Shown here: positions 45,111-56,539 of the stretch, in pieces | Position numbering within the stretch: position 1 is the first letter of the stretch | Layout: every line of letters starts with the position of its first letter | The notes under the pieces: generated by a model | Databases searched by the model: none | Seen by the model: only the letters and a program-made list of their open reading frames with translations | Told to the model about the DNA's origin: nothing | Translations under genes and position numbers: made by a program | Assembly: GCA_014529385.2 (NCBI GenBank) | Contig: CM043963.1 | Coordinates: 95,914,412-95,978,411 of the forward strand | Length of the DNA stretch: 64,000 nucleotides | From: Adiantum capillus-veneris | Taxonomy: Eukaryota > Streptophyta > Polypodiopsida > Polypodiales > Pteridaceae | Direction: 5' to 3'

Positions 45111-48100
45111 GTGAGAATTGAAGTTTAAAACCTAAAAAGTCACTTATATACTGAAGGTCACATTTTAAAAGGCATTTAAAATTAATGACAAAATAACTTA
45201 AAACTATAACTTTAAACAAAATCACGCGAAAAAGCATTGAAAGACACCAACATTGAAAACATTTTTACTTCAAATCAAAGAGATTGCACATTTCAATTAA
45301 AACTTTAACAAGTTGAGAATGAACAAGTATGCATAGAGACGAGATTTAAAACACCGTATCTATTATTGGGAGCAAAATTCATGTCGATTACAAGCTTTTA
45401 CAAAATACTTCATGAAAACGGAATGTTCTCACACAGAAAGCTCTTTGATTCTCTAGCAGCAACATCAGAGTCTGGTGCCTTCCATTCTCCCATCATTAGC
45501 TTCCATCATCTGTAGGGAAAGACCATTGACAAGCTTTGCTTCGCAATGTGGTATCTGAACACCACATTCTCAGCAACTATAGAGCACTTGATTCTCTCTC
45601 CCTGGTGATTGACCACCTTAGTCTCCCATCCGACTATAAGGAGACTATCTCAAGAGGTTCACACAAGGTTTCAAGGAAACACATGGCTTCTCAAGCACAC
45701 CATTGGAAGGAAAGAATCATGAAGTTCAAGAAAACACAAGACGACAACATGTGTATGTTGCTTCACAACTAAAGATCGAGACAACAGTGGCTCCATCGAG
45801 GTCCTGCAAACTGTAATTTTACTACTCTGTTAAGTTTTTAGATTGTCTATTTTGATTTTTGCCTGTACAAAAATTTCCATTGCTTGTTCATGTTTGCATA
45901 TGTTTTTCCATCCGATTTTGTAGAGTGGGAGCCATAGAGTCCTTCAGAAGAACTTTTGAGGCCATCCACACTGACCTTGGTAAGTTGCTCTATGATGGCT
46001 ATCCATCCTCTGAGCTTGCCTCACGGGACAATTTTTTATAACCATACTTATGTCATGCCTAGGCCAAATGGGTATGGTAATCTTTCTCGGTTCACTCGCC
46101 AACCTTGCAGAGTCTGGAATGGCCTAAGCTAGACAATGCCTTGATCGCAGCAACCAAAAGGAGAATCGAGGCGAATGTGCAAGCAACAATGAAGTGCACC
46201 TACAGTTCCCACAAAGCCACAGTAACATGGTTTATGTCTCTTCATGTGTTTGTGTTTATCTTTCAGCTACATAGTGTTCACATGACACCAAAAATGTGGA
46301 CTTGCAAAGGGGGAAGTGCGATCAACAGATTGCATTGTCACCCACATCAATCATTTGAACTCCATTGTCACCCAACATCCATTGTATATTGATGCATGAA
46401 ATGGAGTCAATGACACTCCTAGGTCGTCGAATACCTGATGATGCCATGGGGAATAGTGGCACAACCTGCAAACAAACACTCATAATTAATCACTACACAT
46501 CCATGTTCTTAGCTGTATAAAGAGCAAGATTCTTGATGGTACACAAAGACAGTTGATGCCACTTAGTGTTATATTGCTCCACCTGCTTGTTGTCTTAAAG
46601 GGGAAGATAATGTTGCAAAGCTTGAGGGAAAAGTAGATCCTAGAGAGCTTAATGGAGAAGGACCAGGAAACCTGTTGAGGAAAGAAAGAGGGAAGATCTA
46701 GCAGAAGGATATGTTGCAGATCTTCAACTTTAGGTAGAGGTGCTTAGTGAGGCTCATGGAGAAATGGAGAGCTTGAGGTTAAGGAGAGTGCAGCAAGCTT
46801 GAGAAGAATGCTGTAACCTTGAGGAGGGAAAGGAGGCTCAAACTTCTTCTACAGAGCTTTTGGGAGGGAAAAGTGAAAGGAACGAAAGAGAAGCAACTTG
46901 CAAGGTGAAGTGAAGAAAAGTGAGAGATGGTACAGTAGAGAGAGAGAGAGGGAGGGAATGATCAACACATTTTTGGAGGGACCCTCTTTTAGGGAAGAGG
47001 GGGGGAGAAATTGGTAGCCACTAGAGAGAGAAAGGATTTATTTTTACCCAACTATTTAGAGGAAAGTTCAGTTTTTTGAACTTATAAGATATTTTCTTTT
47101 TATATTTTATAAAAGAGTACAAGTTTGACCACTTACTTTTAGGCCCTTCTATACCCACCATTCAGTCCACATGGCATCCACCCATTTGCCCCTTCCATAA
47201 TCTCCTTTTTAATTCCATGGCAAATAAAGAGGCCCCCTTAGACCCCATTCTCTTCCTAATGGGATTCCCAAAATAGCTAAAGGAACCACAATTGAAAAAA
47301 GTTCTCACATAGGCACATAACAAGATTTGGCAACCAAAAGTGCCACAAACAACGCGACAAAGTGTATAAGGTGATGTAATCTCTCAACAATCAAGGAAGA
47401 AATAAATAGCTTCATATGTTGCTTCATGAAAAATTCTCCTTAATTGTTATCACCAAAAATGGTAAACTTGAGCAAAAAGTACCCTTGGGCACTCCACATA
47501 AGACCCCGAGTCTACGCAACATGATTTTTTTATATGTGTTTTCATAATAGGGCCACATTCCATGGCCTTTCATAAGCACCACTTTTAAATCTGTTGTAGA
47601 TCCAACTAAGAGGTGGGGGGAGGCATACTTATGTAAACCCTGCTAAATGTTGAATTAAAGTCAAATAAAATTCCTTGAATTTTGGTAATGGAAGTATTCT
47701 GATAAGAAGATATGCCCATTTAGTGGATAAAAAGGCAGCTGTCAAATATGAGCCCTATAAGTCTACATGTGTAAATAATGGCTCAAACAGGATTAAAACC
47801 TCCTTTTTAATTATAAAAGAAAATTTGATTAAGTGACATAGACTTCATTCAATTTCCAAATTTTCATTTATAAATCCAAAAATAATTTTTTATCTTTTGT
47901 ATAAAGTTTGATAATCTATGAATTCATTTGGTTAATTTTTTGGGTATTTGTAATTATATTTCTTGTTTTTTGGATAATAAAGCATATAAATTTCTAATAA
48001 AATAAGGAAACTTGAAGTCAAGAATGGACTTTGAATAACTAATCTCCACTCATGGTGGATCCTTAGAAAAGTTTGGGAACAATTCAAAAACAGTCGATGA

Positions 48101-48685
48101 GATCACCTTTAATGAAGCCAAGCCATTTTGGTCACAAACTGTGGAAACCAATTCATGTGGAGTTGGAATCAATGATTTTTTATTCAAAGGGTTAGTAGAT
48201 GCAAAAGGGTAGAGTCATCTGCGTAAATAGCACGCTTATCTCCTAGGGCTACAAGGATTCGTAAGACAAGTCTTGGGCTCGTTTGTGCTTTGTGTGTGTG
48301 TGTGTGTGTTGGAGTATTAATCTATATACCTTATCCACAATTTGAAACATATATTTAAATAGAGAATTGACAAAGATGAATAAAAGTGGGTACGCACGTA
48401 TTTTTCTTAAACATATGTACATTTGAAATAGAATTCTGATGGTTTTATTACATCTAAGAAGTAAAAATGAAATAGCAGTAGTAGAAGTTCCCTGCAAAAA
48501 CTGGTCGAGCAGCATTTGAATTCAAAGATAAAAGAAGTAGGGATCCTTACTTGCAACCATCATGCAAACAAAAAAATCATTAGCATTTTTGTTTAGTCAC
48601 GAAATGCAGGTATAGATGAACCCAACAGTTGTTATACATGTCCGTCTTATCTAAGCATTCAAATCTATTCTATGAAAATTTTGAT
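45111..48685. other. Mostly non-coding DNA, no identified gene
   Basis: A/T-rich. 46590-46900 has coiled-coil-like codons (EVLSEAHGEMESLRLRRVQQ) broken by stops; it may be a relic of a coiled-coil ORF but cannot be named. 46935-47280 has a purine tract and a cctaatggg end reminiscent of the 18300-19192 repeat, without sustained identity. A (TG)n run is at 48290-48309. Confidence 0.45.
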
Positions 48686-48689
48686 TCTT

Positions 48690-50740
48690 GTTTAGAGCTA
48701 CCATTAGAGACAACTTTCCTCTTCCAATCACAACTAAGCATGTTTTAGAACGAGTTGCAGGAAAATAAGCTTACAATTTCTTAGATGGCTTTTTGGGATA
48801 CAATCAACTTTTGGTTGACCCAAAAGATCGGCATAAAACTGATTTTGCAACGGAATGGGGTATTTTGTGTATATGGATGATCTATGCGTACATTCATCAA
48901 TCCGAGCTGATCATTTTGAACACCTCAAAAAGGTATTCGAAAAATGTAGACTTTTTAGGGTTTGCCTAAATCCTGAAAAGTGCACATTTATGGGTAGACA
49001 AGGAAAACGTCTTGGACATATAGTGTCTAAAAATGGCATAGCAACTGACTTGGATACAATTCATGTTATTGCTGATTTGCCTAGACCAACAACAATCAAG
49101 GGGGTTCAAGCCTTCATGGGGCATTGTGGATATTACAGACGGTTCATTTACATGTTCGCTATAATTGCAAAACCCATGTATAGCTTGATTACACACTTTG
49201 ACTGGACCGAGGCATGTGAAGAATCCTTCATGAAGCTTAAGCAAGCTCTCACTTCAACTCCAATATTGAAAGCACCAGGTTGGAATAAGATATTTCACAT
49301 ACATGTAAATGGTTCCAACTTCGCTATCGGTTGTATACTAGCTCAACCAGGAGACGGAAAAATTGACTTTCCTATTTCTTATCCGGGGGGATTCACCATG
49401 GAAAACTTACCACACCACATAAGTTCAAGGGAGGGGTTTTTATTACAAGTTACATAAGCGTATAAGTTAGGGGCATGTCCCCAATAATTTATCTCCCAAG
49501 CTTAAAAATACTTGATTACTTGTAACGATTGATCATTGGTGTGCATAGAACTCGGATGAATCTTGGGGAAGTTTTTATCAGGTCACACATTAAATTTTGC
49601 ATCAAGCCGGTCATAGATAAGGGCTGATTTGGAGCAGGTCAAGGGTTGATTTTTACCAGCTTTGGATGGGTCATAATTGAACAAGTAGCCAGAGTGCAGG
49701 TTGATCAAGCACATACTTTGAAAGTTAAACTAAGACACATTTAGGGTACTTCTAGTTATCAACAGAAGTGGTTCCTTAGTATGTTGCCAGTCACTGTGCT
49801 ATACACTCTTTGACTAGCTTTACTCAATTAGATTATGTGAGACCTAAATTTTATATGTACGATAGGGGTATGATAGTTTTCTTCATTGATTGTTGTATAA
49901 GCGTAGAAAGGGGGGTCAATTCCCTAATATGAGTAGTATATAGGGGTTTTATCAAAGTTGTCCGCTCGTAGGTGGCGTCCCGTTTTTTATGTATAGTGAA
50001 TCCCTTGGGTTTCTTATGCTAGCTGACAGTTGTACATGGCAGAAAAGAATTACACTACCACTGAAAGAGAAGGGTTAGAAATGATCTATGCCGTTAAAAA
50101 GTATAGACATTACCTATTAGCCAACAAGTTTGTGTTCTTTGTAGACCACCAAGCTTTGTTGTATTTGGTCAACAAGCCATGCAACACAGGAAGAATAGTG
50201 AGATGGTTCATCATTCTTCTGGAATTTGATTTCACTGTGGTTGTAAAAAAGGGCACTACACATCAAAGAGATGATCATTTGTCAAGGATTATTTTAGGAG
50301 AATCACCTAAAGGGGTAGACGATGATCTACCAGATGCCTTTTTGTTCTCCATGAAAATGATACCTCGATGGTCGGAAAACATGGTATCATTGATGACAAT
50401 AGCTCAAGTGGATTCACAAATACCACTTCCTATTACAATTGGAAGAATCGAGCAATCGGCTATGTATCAATTACTCACTGGTGGTAGGTTATACAAAAAA
50501 AATCGAGATGGAATATTGCTCTTAGGCATTAATCCTGAAGAGAAAAACCAGTACCTAAGTCAATCACATATTACCATAGTAGGACTTCGCTTTGCGGAAG
50601 ACCAACTATGCAAAGAATCTTGAGACTTGGAGTATTTTGGCCAACTATGAGGAGGGATGTTCGATCTTTTGTAAAGGATTGTCCTCAATGTCAAAAACAA
50701 ACACCCATACCTCATGTAACATTTTTTTTAAATGTCGCCT
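48690..50740 (+). pseudogene. gypsy 4A pol: RT, RNase H and integrase zinc finger, interrupted by a MITE
   Basis: At 48690-48855, in shifted frames, is the RT entry RDNFPLPITTKHVLERVAGK, then FLDGFLGYNQLLVDPKDRHK and TDFATEWG. The palm continues YFVYMDDLCVHSS with YMDD intact but with a section of the palm before it missing. Thumb and RNase H follow (GHCGYYRRFIYMFAIIAKPM). At 49383 the RNase H is split by a 627-bp insertion and resumes at about 50018 (MAEKNYTTTEREGLEMIYAV, VDHQALLYLVNKP, DHLSRIILGESPKGVDDDLP). Then a zinc-finger block in another frame (RPTMQRILRLGVFWPTMRRD, KDCPQCQKQ, about 50590-50705). The RNase H style resembles Tat/Athila-type gypsy elements (inference). Confidence 0.85.
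49375..50017. mobile_element. hAT-like MITE (627 bp) with 8-bp target-site duplication
   Basis: TTTCTTAT flanks the insertion on both sides (49375-49382 and 50010-50017); the element is 49383-50009. Its ends are imperfect terminal inverted repeats: CCGGGGGGATTCACCATGG on the left against CCCAAGGGATTCACTATAC read inwards from the right, sharing the core GGGATTCAC. It has no transposase. Removing it and one duplication makes the RNase H reading continuous through ISYAS. An 8-bp duplication fits hAT-type integration. Confidence 0.85.
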
Positions 50741-50784
50741 GTTCTTAAGTGGAGTAACTATCGAGTTACTTACTTATCAAGCCG

Positions 50785-51030
50785 AACATTTCCTGAGGAT
50801 ATAAGTAAACGCTGTCAAAGAGCAATTGAAACTGAAGCAAGAGACTATGCTCTTGTTGGAAACCAATTGTATCAGAGAGGTAAGGGTAAACATTTGCGTC
50901 TTTGTGCAACATTTCCTGAGGATATAAGTAAACGCTGTCAAAGAGCAATTGAAACTGAAGCAAGAGACTATGCTCTTGTTGGAAACCAATTGTATCAGAG
51001 AGGTAAGGGTAAACATTTGCGTCTTTGTGC
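50785..51030 (+). repeat. Perfect 123-bp tandem duplication
   Basis: 50785-50907 and 50908-51030 are identical over 123 bp (41 codons, frame kept). The second copy ends at the first base of the copia 2 target-site duplication. Confidence 0.95.
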
Positions 51031-51034
51031 AAAT
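51030..51034. repeat. Target-site duplication of copia 2, left copy (CAAAT)
   Basis: CAAAT at 51030-51034 is repeated at 56540-56544, immediately outside the two LTRs. Confidence 0.95.
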
Positions 51035-51226
51035 TGTTGGGGTATAAAGCCCAATGTGGTCGCCCAGGTAAGTGGGCGAGCCGCCAGGTATGTACACATA
51101 TTCTTTTGTAAAAACCTAATAAGAACTCACTATGCTCTACACATTACAGTAGAGCGAGTTCACCATATCGTCGTGCTCTTCTTCTCGCGCTCTCTCTCCC
51201 GTCGCACTTCCGCTTGTACTCTTTCA
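51035..51226 (+). repeat. Copia 2 5' LTR
   Basis: 192 bp, TG…CA. It differs from the 3' LTR at 6 positions by eye. Confidence 0.95.
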
Positions 51227-51228
51227 AC

Positions 51229-51240
51229 TGGTATCAGAGC
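51229..51240 (+). other. Copia 2 primer-binding site
   Basis: TGGTATCAGAGC, a perfect complement of the plant initiator Met-tRNA 3' end, two bases after the LTR. Confidence 0.95.
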
Positions 51241-52268
51241 TCATATCGAGGCTTGGGGCAGCATTTGCAGGTAGCCAGAGTCACCTGCTCAGATTGGAGT
51301 GAGATTCGACAGGCAAAGACACGGCCCCATTCTGAGGTCATCTCGGCCACCGTTCGGCTTCGACAAAGATTTGCACAGGCCATTTTCGACTACGTGGTCT
51401 TGGCGGGTGTAGATCCGACTCTGCAAATTTGGGGTTTCGGCCTACGACTGCAAGTGATGAGGATATCTGCACTTCCAGAGTGCTGATTTGTGGCTATCTA
51501 CACAACGAAGGACAGCTTACAGTTCTTGGAGGCGTGTCACATACGACACGGGCACATCTACACACAGACTGTAGGCGACATCCACTAGTTCATCAGGTAG
51601 CTTGTGTTTGCTGCTTGATATTCCAGATTTCATCCTGACATTGCAGGTACTTCCACATGGGATGTATTGTTAGAGATGATGTATGTCTGTTGAGGGTTTG
51701 CTGGCTGTGAGTCACGCAGCAAACAACCGCAGCAGCGGTTACAGCATATAGTGGGAAATTTGTGGATGTATGATTTTGTGGGAAGTCTATGTATTGTCAG
51801 ATTTACTGCAGCCTTTGTTGAGGGTCAAGTGAGGTTTTATTGAGCTGGGGGATTCTCGAATGTTGAGATCCTTTCAGTGATACAGGTCTTGGAGCGATCC
51901 CTCGAGCACCCTTAGATAGGCAGTTAGGATGTATTGATTTTGAGTTAGATAGTTGGGATTGCATCTTTGATTTACTGCCATTGAGGCATTGTCGCAGTCT
52001 ATGCTTATAGGACAGTGAGAGACAGTACAGGTGCCGGACAGGTTTACCCAAAGCTTACAGTGTCAGAGAGACAGTGTTTTTTGAGCTGTTTTTGGGTCTG
52101 TTCTTTAATACACCAGAGCCATTTTACAATGGAGACTCTGCCAAAATTTATGCAGAATCTGAAGCTTTCTTGGCTCATTTGACAGGTTGATATTGGTTCA
52201 GAGGTTAGTTTACAGGGGAAACTCTGCCGAATTTTTCCCAGGAAAGTAAACCACTGTGAAGCGTAGCT

Positions 52269-55200
52269 ATGGCTGGATCACAGGACACTGCTCTTTACAA
52301 TATCAAGAAGCTGGATAGAACCAATTTCCCATTGTGGAAGAAGCAGATTTGGCACGTGTTGGTACAAAAGAAGCAGATAAAACCTATAAAGCTCAAGGGG
52401 ATAAAACCAGAAGATATGGACGAAGATGAATGGAGCGAAATGGATGAATTGGCACTTTCTACCATTATGCTGACTTTGGCAGAAAGCGTTTACTTCAATG
52501 TAGCAGACGAGATGTCGGCTTATCAAGCATGGTTAAAGCTAAGTGATCTTTATGAGAAGGAGAGTGTAGCTTCACAGGTATACTGGCTTAAGAAGCTTGT
52601 TGACTTGAAGATGAAAGAAGGGACACCTATGTCCAATCATCTGAATGAATTCAACACCATCTACAGTCAGTTGTCAGCTCAAGGTGTCAAGTTAGATGAA
52701 CCTGTTAGAGCTATGTTCCTGTTGATCACATGCCGGGAAGTTGGGACACTTTTCGCACAGCTTTGAGTAATTCTGCACCTCTAGATGGTTTGAACATAGC
52801 AGGTGTAGAAGGAAGTCTACTTACTGAAGAAACCAATAAAAAGACAATGGACAAAGGCAAAGGAACAACCTTAGTTGTTAGAGGAAGGACCAAAGAAAAG
52901 TACAAAGGTGGAAAGAGGGATCAGTCTCGTAGCAAGTCCCGCAGTGCTAAAGGCAAGAGTGACATAGAATGCTACCATTGTGGCAAGAAGGGTCACATGA
53001 AAAGAGACTGGAGAGAATGGAAAGCAGAAAAAGGCAAAGAGAAAGTTGAAGACCATGGTGAGAAGAACAAGTCCTCAGTGAAGATTCAAGAAATAAATGT
53101 GACAAACACTGTTGCAGAGGATGACAGTCTAGTGTCAGGAGACATCTACTTCTTGAAGAATACAATGGACTTAGCTCTTCTTACAGCATCTGATGGAAAT
53201 GCACTTAGTGACTGGATTATAGACTCAGGGGCATCACGTCATGTGTCTCCAAACAAGGAGTGGTTTACCTCTTATGTGACCACTAAAGGTCATGTTCGGC
53301 TAGGCAATGGGCAGACATGTGAGATCTTAGGTGTTGGAGATGTTCAATTGAAGTTTCAGAATGGCTCTTCTTTCACGCTGAAGAATGTGAGACATGTTCC
53401 CGCAATTACAAAGAGCTTGATCATCACAGGTTTACTTGATGATGCTGGCTACATCACCACTTTTGGACAAAACATGTGGAAGATATCCAAGGGTTCGATG
53501 ACAGTAGCACATGGAGTAAAGTCTGGAGGACTTTACATGATTTATGTATCAAATGTCTCTAAAAATGTAATCAATGTAACCGAGCAGCCGAACGTTTCTT
53601 TGTGGCATAGCCGGTTAGGACATATGTCTACGAAGGGAATGGAAATCTTGTCTCGTTCTGGTTATTTCCCTGGCTTTTCATTTAATGATTTTGAATTCTG
53701 TGAACATTGTCTGTATGGTAATAAGCAAACACAGCAGCCACATAAGCATAGAAGCAGTAGAAGAGATACATAGTTGGCACTTGTTCATAGTGATTTGTGT
53801 GGACCTATGCCTAACCTATCTCTAGGGGGAGCTTCTTACTTTATGACATTTATAGATGATTACTCGAGGAAAGTATGGGTTTACTTTCTCAAGCACAAGG
53901 ATGAAGCGTTTAGCGTTTAGTGTTTTCAAAACGTTTGTGAAACTTGTGGAGAATCAGAGTGGCAAGAAGCTTAAATGCTTACGCACTGACAATGGTGGAG
54001 AGTATGTTTCAAAGGCCTTTCAGGACTTTTGTGAGTCAAAAGGTATAAAACATGAACTTACTGCTCCTTACAATCCTCCTCAAAATGGTGTTGCTGAGAG
54101 GATGAATAGGACCATACAAGAGAAGGTCAGAAGTATGTTGTCTAATGCTCAGCTGCCAAATGGGTTTTGGGTTGGAGCTGTATCAACAGTTGTTCATCTT
54201 ATAAATAGATCTCCTAGCAAGGTTTTGCAGAAGGATTCAGTGCCAGAGATGGTATGGTCAGGCAAATTGTCCTCATACAAGCATCTCAGAGTCTTTGGCT
54301 GTGAGGCATATACTCATGTTCCAAAGGAATTTAGGAACAAACTTGAGCCAAAGAGTAGAAAGTGCATCTTTCTAGGCTATGGTAATTCTGGTGAGATGGG
54401 GTACAGACTTTGGGATCCCGAATCCAGAAAGGTTATCCGCAGCAATGATGTTCATTTTAATGAAGCCAAATATCATTCTAAACCAGAGAGGGTTGAGGAG
54501 ATTAGAAGAGTTGTCTTCCAAGAAGATGGACCTGCACGTGCAAGACAAAATGTCAGGGCTCAAGAGGAGCAAGGACAGGATAGAGTGGAACCACAGGTTG
54601 TGGTTGAGCCTGAGCCACCTATTGTGCATAGATCTGGACGTATCACACGACCTCCTGATAGGCTTCTTCCATCTATGAACTATGTCATGTTGACTGATTG
54701 CAATGAGCGTTCATGTTACAAGGAAGCAGTGCAATTGAAGGACTCCGGGAATTGGCAATTGGCCATGCAGTCAGAGATGACAGCTCTGCATAAAAACCAG
54801 ACATGGAAGCTAGTTAAATTACCACAAGGCAAAAAGGCTCTACCTTGTAAATGGGTTTACAGGTATAAGATCACCGCTCATGATAGTCAGCTAAAGTACA
54901 AAGCAAGGCTTGTTGCCAAGGGCTTTAAGCAAGAACAAGGCATTGACTTTGATGAAGTCTTCTCTCCGGTGGTCAAGATGACTACATTGAGATGCTTTCT
55001 TGCATTGGTTGCCATATTAGATTTGGTGTTGCACCAAATGGATGTCAAGACAGCGTTCTTGCATGGTGATTTAGATGTGGAAATTTACATGCAGCAACCA
55101 GAAGGGTTTGTTGAGAAAGGCAAGGAAGATTGGGTATGCCAGTTGTTAAAGAGTCTTTAGGGCTTAAAACAATCACCGAGGGCATGGTACCATAAATTCC

Positions 55201-56258
55201 ACAAGTTTATGCTTTCTCAAGGCTACAAACGTAGTGAGTTCGATCACTGTCTATATACAAAGAAGGCTAAGGATGGTAGTTGGCTGATCCTTATTTTGTA
55301 TGTGGATGACATGTTGATTGCTGGCAAGCACTTGGAAGAAATTTTAGCTTTGAAGTCAAAGATGGCAAAATCGTTTGACATGAAAGACATGGGTGAGGCA
55401 AGTCATATACTTGGTATGCGCATTGAGAGAGACAGATCAAAGAAGTTGATTTGGTTATCTCAAACAGAGTATATTGACAAGGTTTTGCAACGTTTCAATA
55501 TGGAGAAGGGAAAGGCACTGAGTGTTCCATTGCCACCATATGTGAAACTTAGCAAACAAGATTGTCATGTGTCTGAGGAAGAACAAGCTGAAATGGATAA
55601 GATTCCATATGCGTCTGCAGTGGGTAGTTTGATGTATGCAATGATTGCTACTCGCCCAGACATTGCATTTGTAGTGGGAGTAGTAAGTTGATACATGTCA
55701 AACCCAGGCAAGAAACATTGGGAGGCAGCGAAAGGAATATTGAGATACCTGAAAGCTACAAAGAGTATGCGCATATGCTATGGGAGTCAGGAGCTAAGTG
55801 TAAAGGGTTTTACAGACTCAGATTATGCAGGTGACTTAGACAATCGAAGGTCTACGTCAGGGTATGTCTTTACATTGGCTGGTGGAGCAGTATTATGGAG
55901 TTCTAGATTACAAGATTGTGTTACTCAGTCTACTACAGAGGCTGAATATGTTGCAGCATCAGAGGCATGCAAAGAATCAATTTGGCTTAATCGACTAGTA
56001 ACAGATTTGGGAATCAAAGAAGAGATGCCTGTGTTATATTGTGATAGTCAAAGTGCTATACAATTGGCTCGCAATCCAGTTTATCACTCAAAGACAAAGC
56101 ATGTGGATGTGAAGTATCATTTCATCAAGGAAATGCTTGAGGATAAGCAACTTCAGCTTGTCAAAGTTCACACCAGAGAAAATCCTGCTGATCTACTTAC
56201 AAAAGGACTTCCCTCAGAGAGCTTTGCGCATTTTCGCAAGCAGTTAGGTGTAGGGTAG
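52269..56258 (+). pseudogene. Copia 2 gag-pol polyprotein, frameshifts and stops
   Basis: It starts MAGSQDTALYNIKKLDR, as in copia 1. A 1-base deletion at about 52730 shifts the frame in gag (ITLPESWDTF in copia 1 becomes ITCREVGTLF). The zinc knuckle's last Cys is Trp (TGG, 53009-53011). Protease DSGAS is intact. TAG at 53771 lies before HSDLCGPM. A 7-bp tandem duplication (gtttagc, near 53906-53920) shifts the integrase frame. Catalytic RTDNGGEY and GVAERMNRT are intact. TAG at 55158 is in KSL*GLKQ; RT YVDD is intact. TGA at 55689 replaces CGA of copia 1. RNase H has DSDYAGD and ends at 56258. The two TAGs are shared with copia 1; the other lesions are private. Confidence 0.95.
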
Positions 56259-56322
56259 TACATCACTTCTCTACATCTCTTGTATATTAGCTTGTATAGT
56301 AGCTTCTCTCACACTTAAAGTA

Positions 56323-56372
56323 CCACATTGGACTTTAAGTGGGAGGTTGTTGGGGTATAAAGCCCAATGTGG
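56323..56372 (+). promoter_or_regulatory. Hairpin spanning the polypurine tract/3' LTR junction of copia 2
   Basis: CCACATTGGACTTTA (56323-56337) pairs with TAAAGCCCAATGTGG (56358-56372) at 14 of 15 positions. The 20-nt loop holds the polypurine tract GTGGGAGG and the first bases of the LTR, which starts at 56348. Copia 1 has lost the left arm. Confidence 0.75.
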
Positions 56373-56539
56373 TCGCCCAGGTAAGTGGGCGGGCCGCCAG
56401 GTATGTACACATATTCTTTTGTAAAAACCTAATAAGAACTCACTATGCTCTACACATTACAGTAGAGCGAGTTCACCATATCGTCATGCTCTTCTTCTCG
56501 CGCTCTCTCTCGTGTCGCACTTCCGCTCGTACTCCTTCA
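56348..56539 (+). repeat. Copia 2 3' LTR
   Basis: 192 bp, ending CTTCA, followed by CAAAT (56540-56544). Confidence 0.95.

Larger units (their letters stand above)
50745..51034 (+). pseudogene. gypsy 4B pol, region before integrase, with a 41-codon tandem duplication
   Basis: A second gypsy-type reading begins after the 4A zinc finger: KWSNYRVTYLSSRTFPEDIS, EARDYALVGNQLYQRGKGKH, LRLCA. This is the linker that precedes an integrase zinc finger, so it restarts upstream of a domain already present in 4A. The block 50785-50907 is repeated exactly as 50908-51030. The reading is interrupted by copia 2 and resumes at 56540 (ANEDEYILIIEQ). Confidence 0.8.
51035..56539 (+). mobile_element. Copia 2: full-length Ty1/copia element (5505 bp), same family as copia 1
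   Basis: 192-bp LTRs, a perfect primer site, a ~1.03-kb leader, one gag-pol coding region, and an intact polypurine tract. It is very similar to copia 1 throughout. Different target-site duplications show separate insertions. It lies in the gypsy 4B integrase region. Confidence 0.95.

Noticed and set aside
45859-46392. Exon-like pieces (VGAIESFRRTFEAIHTDLG, then SLEWPKLDNALIAATKRR) with good splice-like AG and GT sites
   Set aside because: Joining them by the apparent splice sites (45924-45979 to 46111) gives an immediate stop, and I recognise no family; reading phase does not support a gene.
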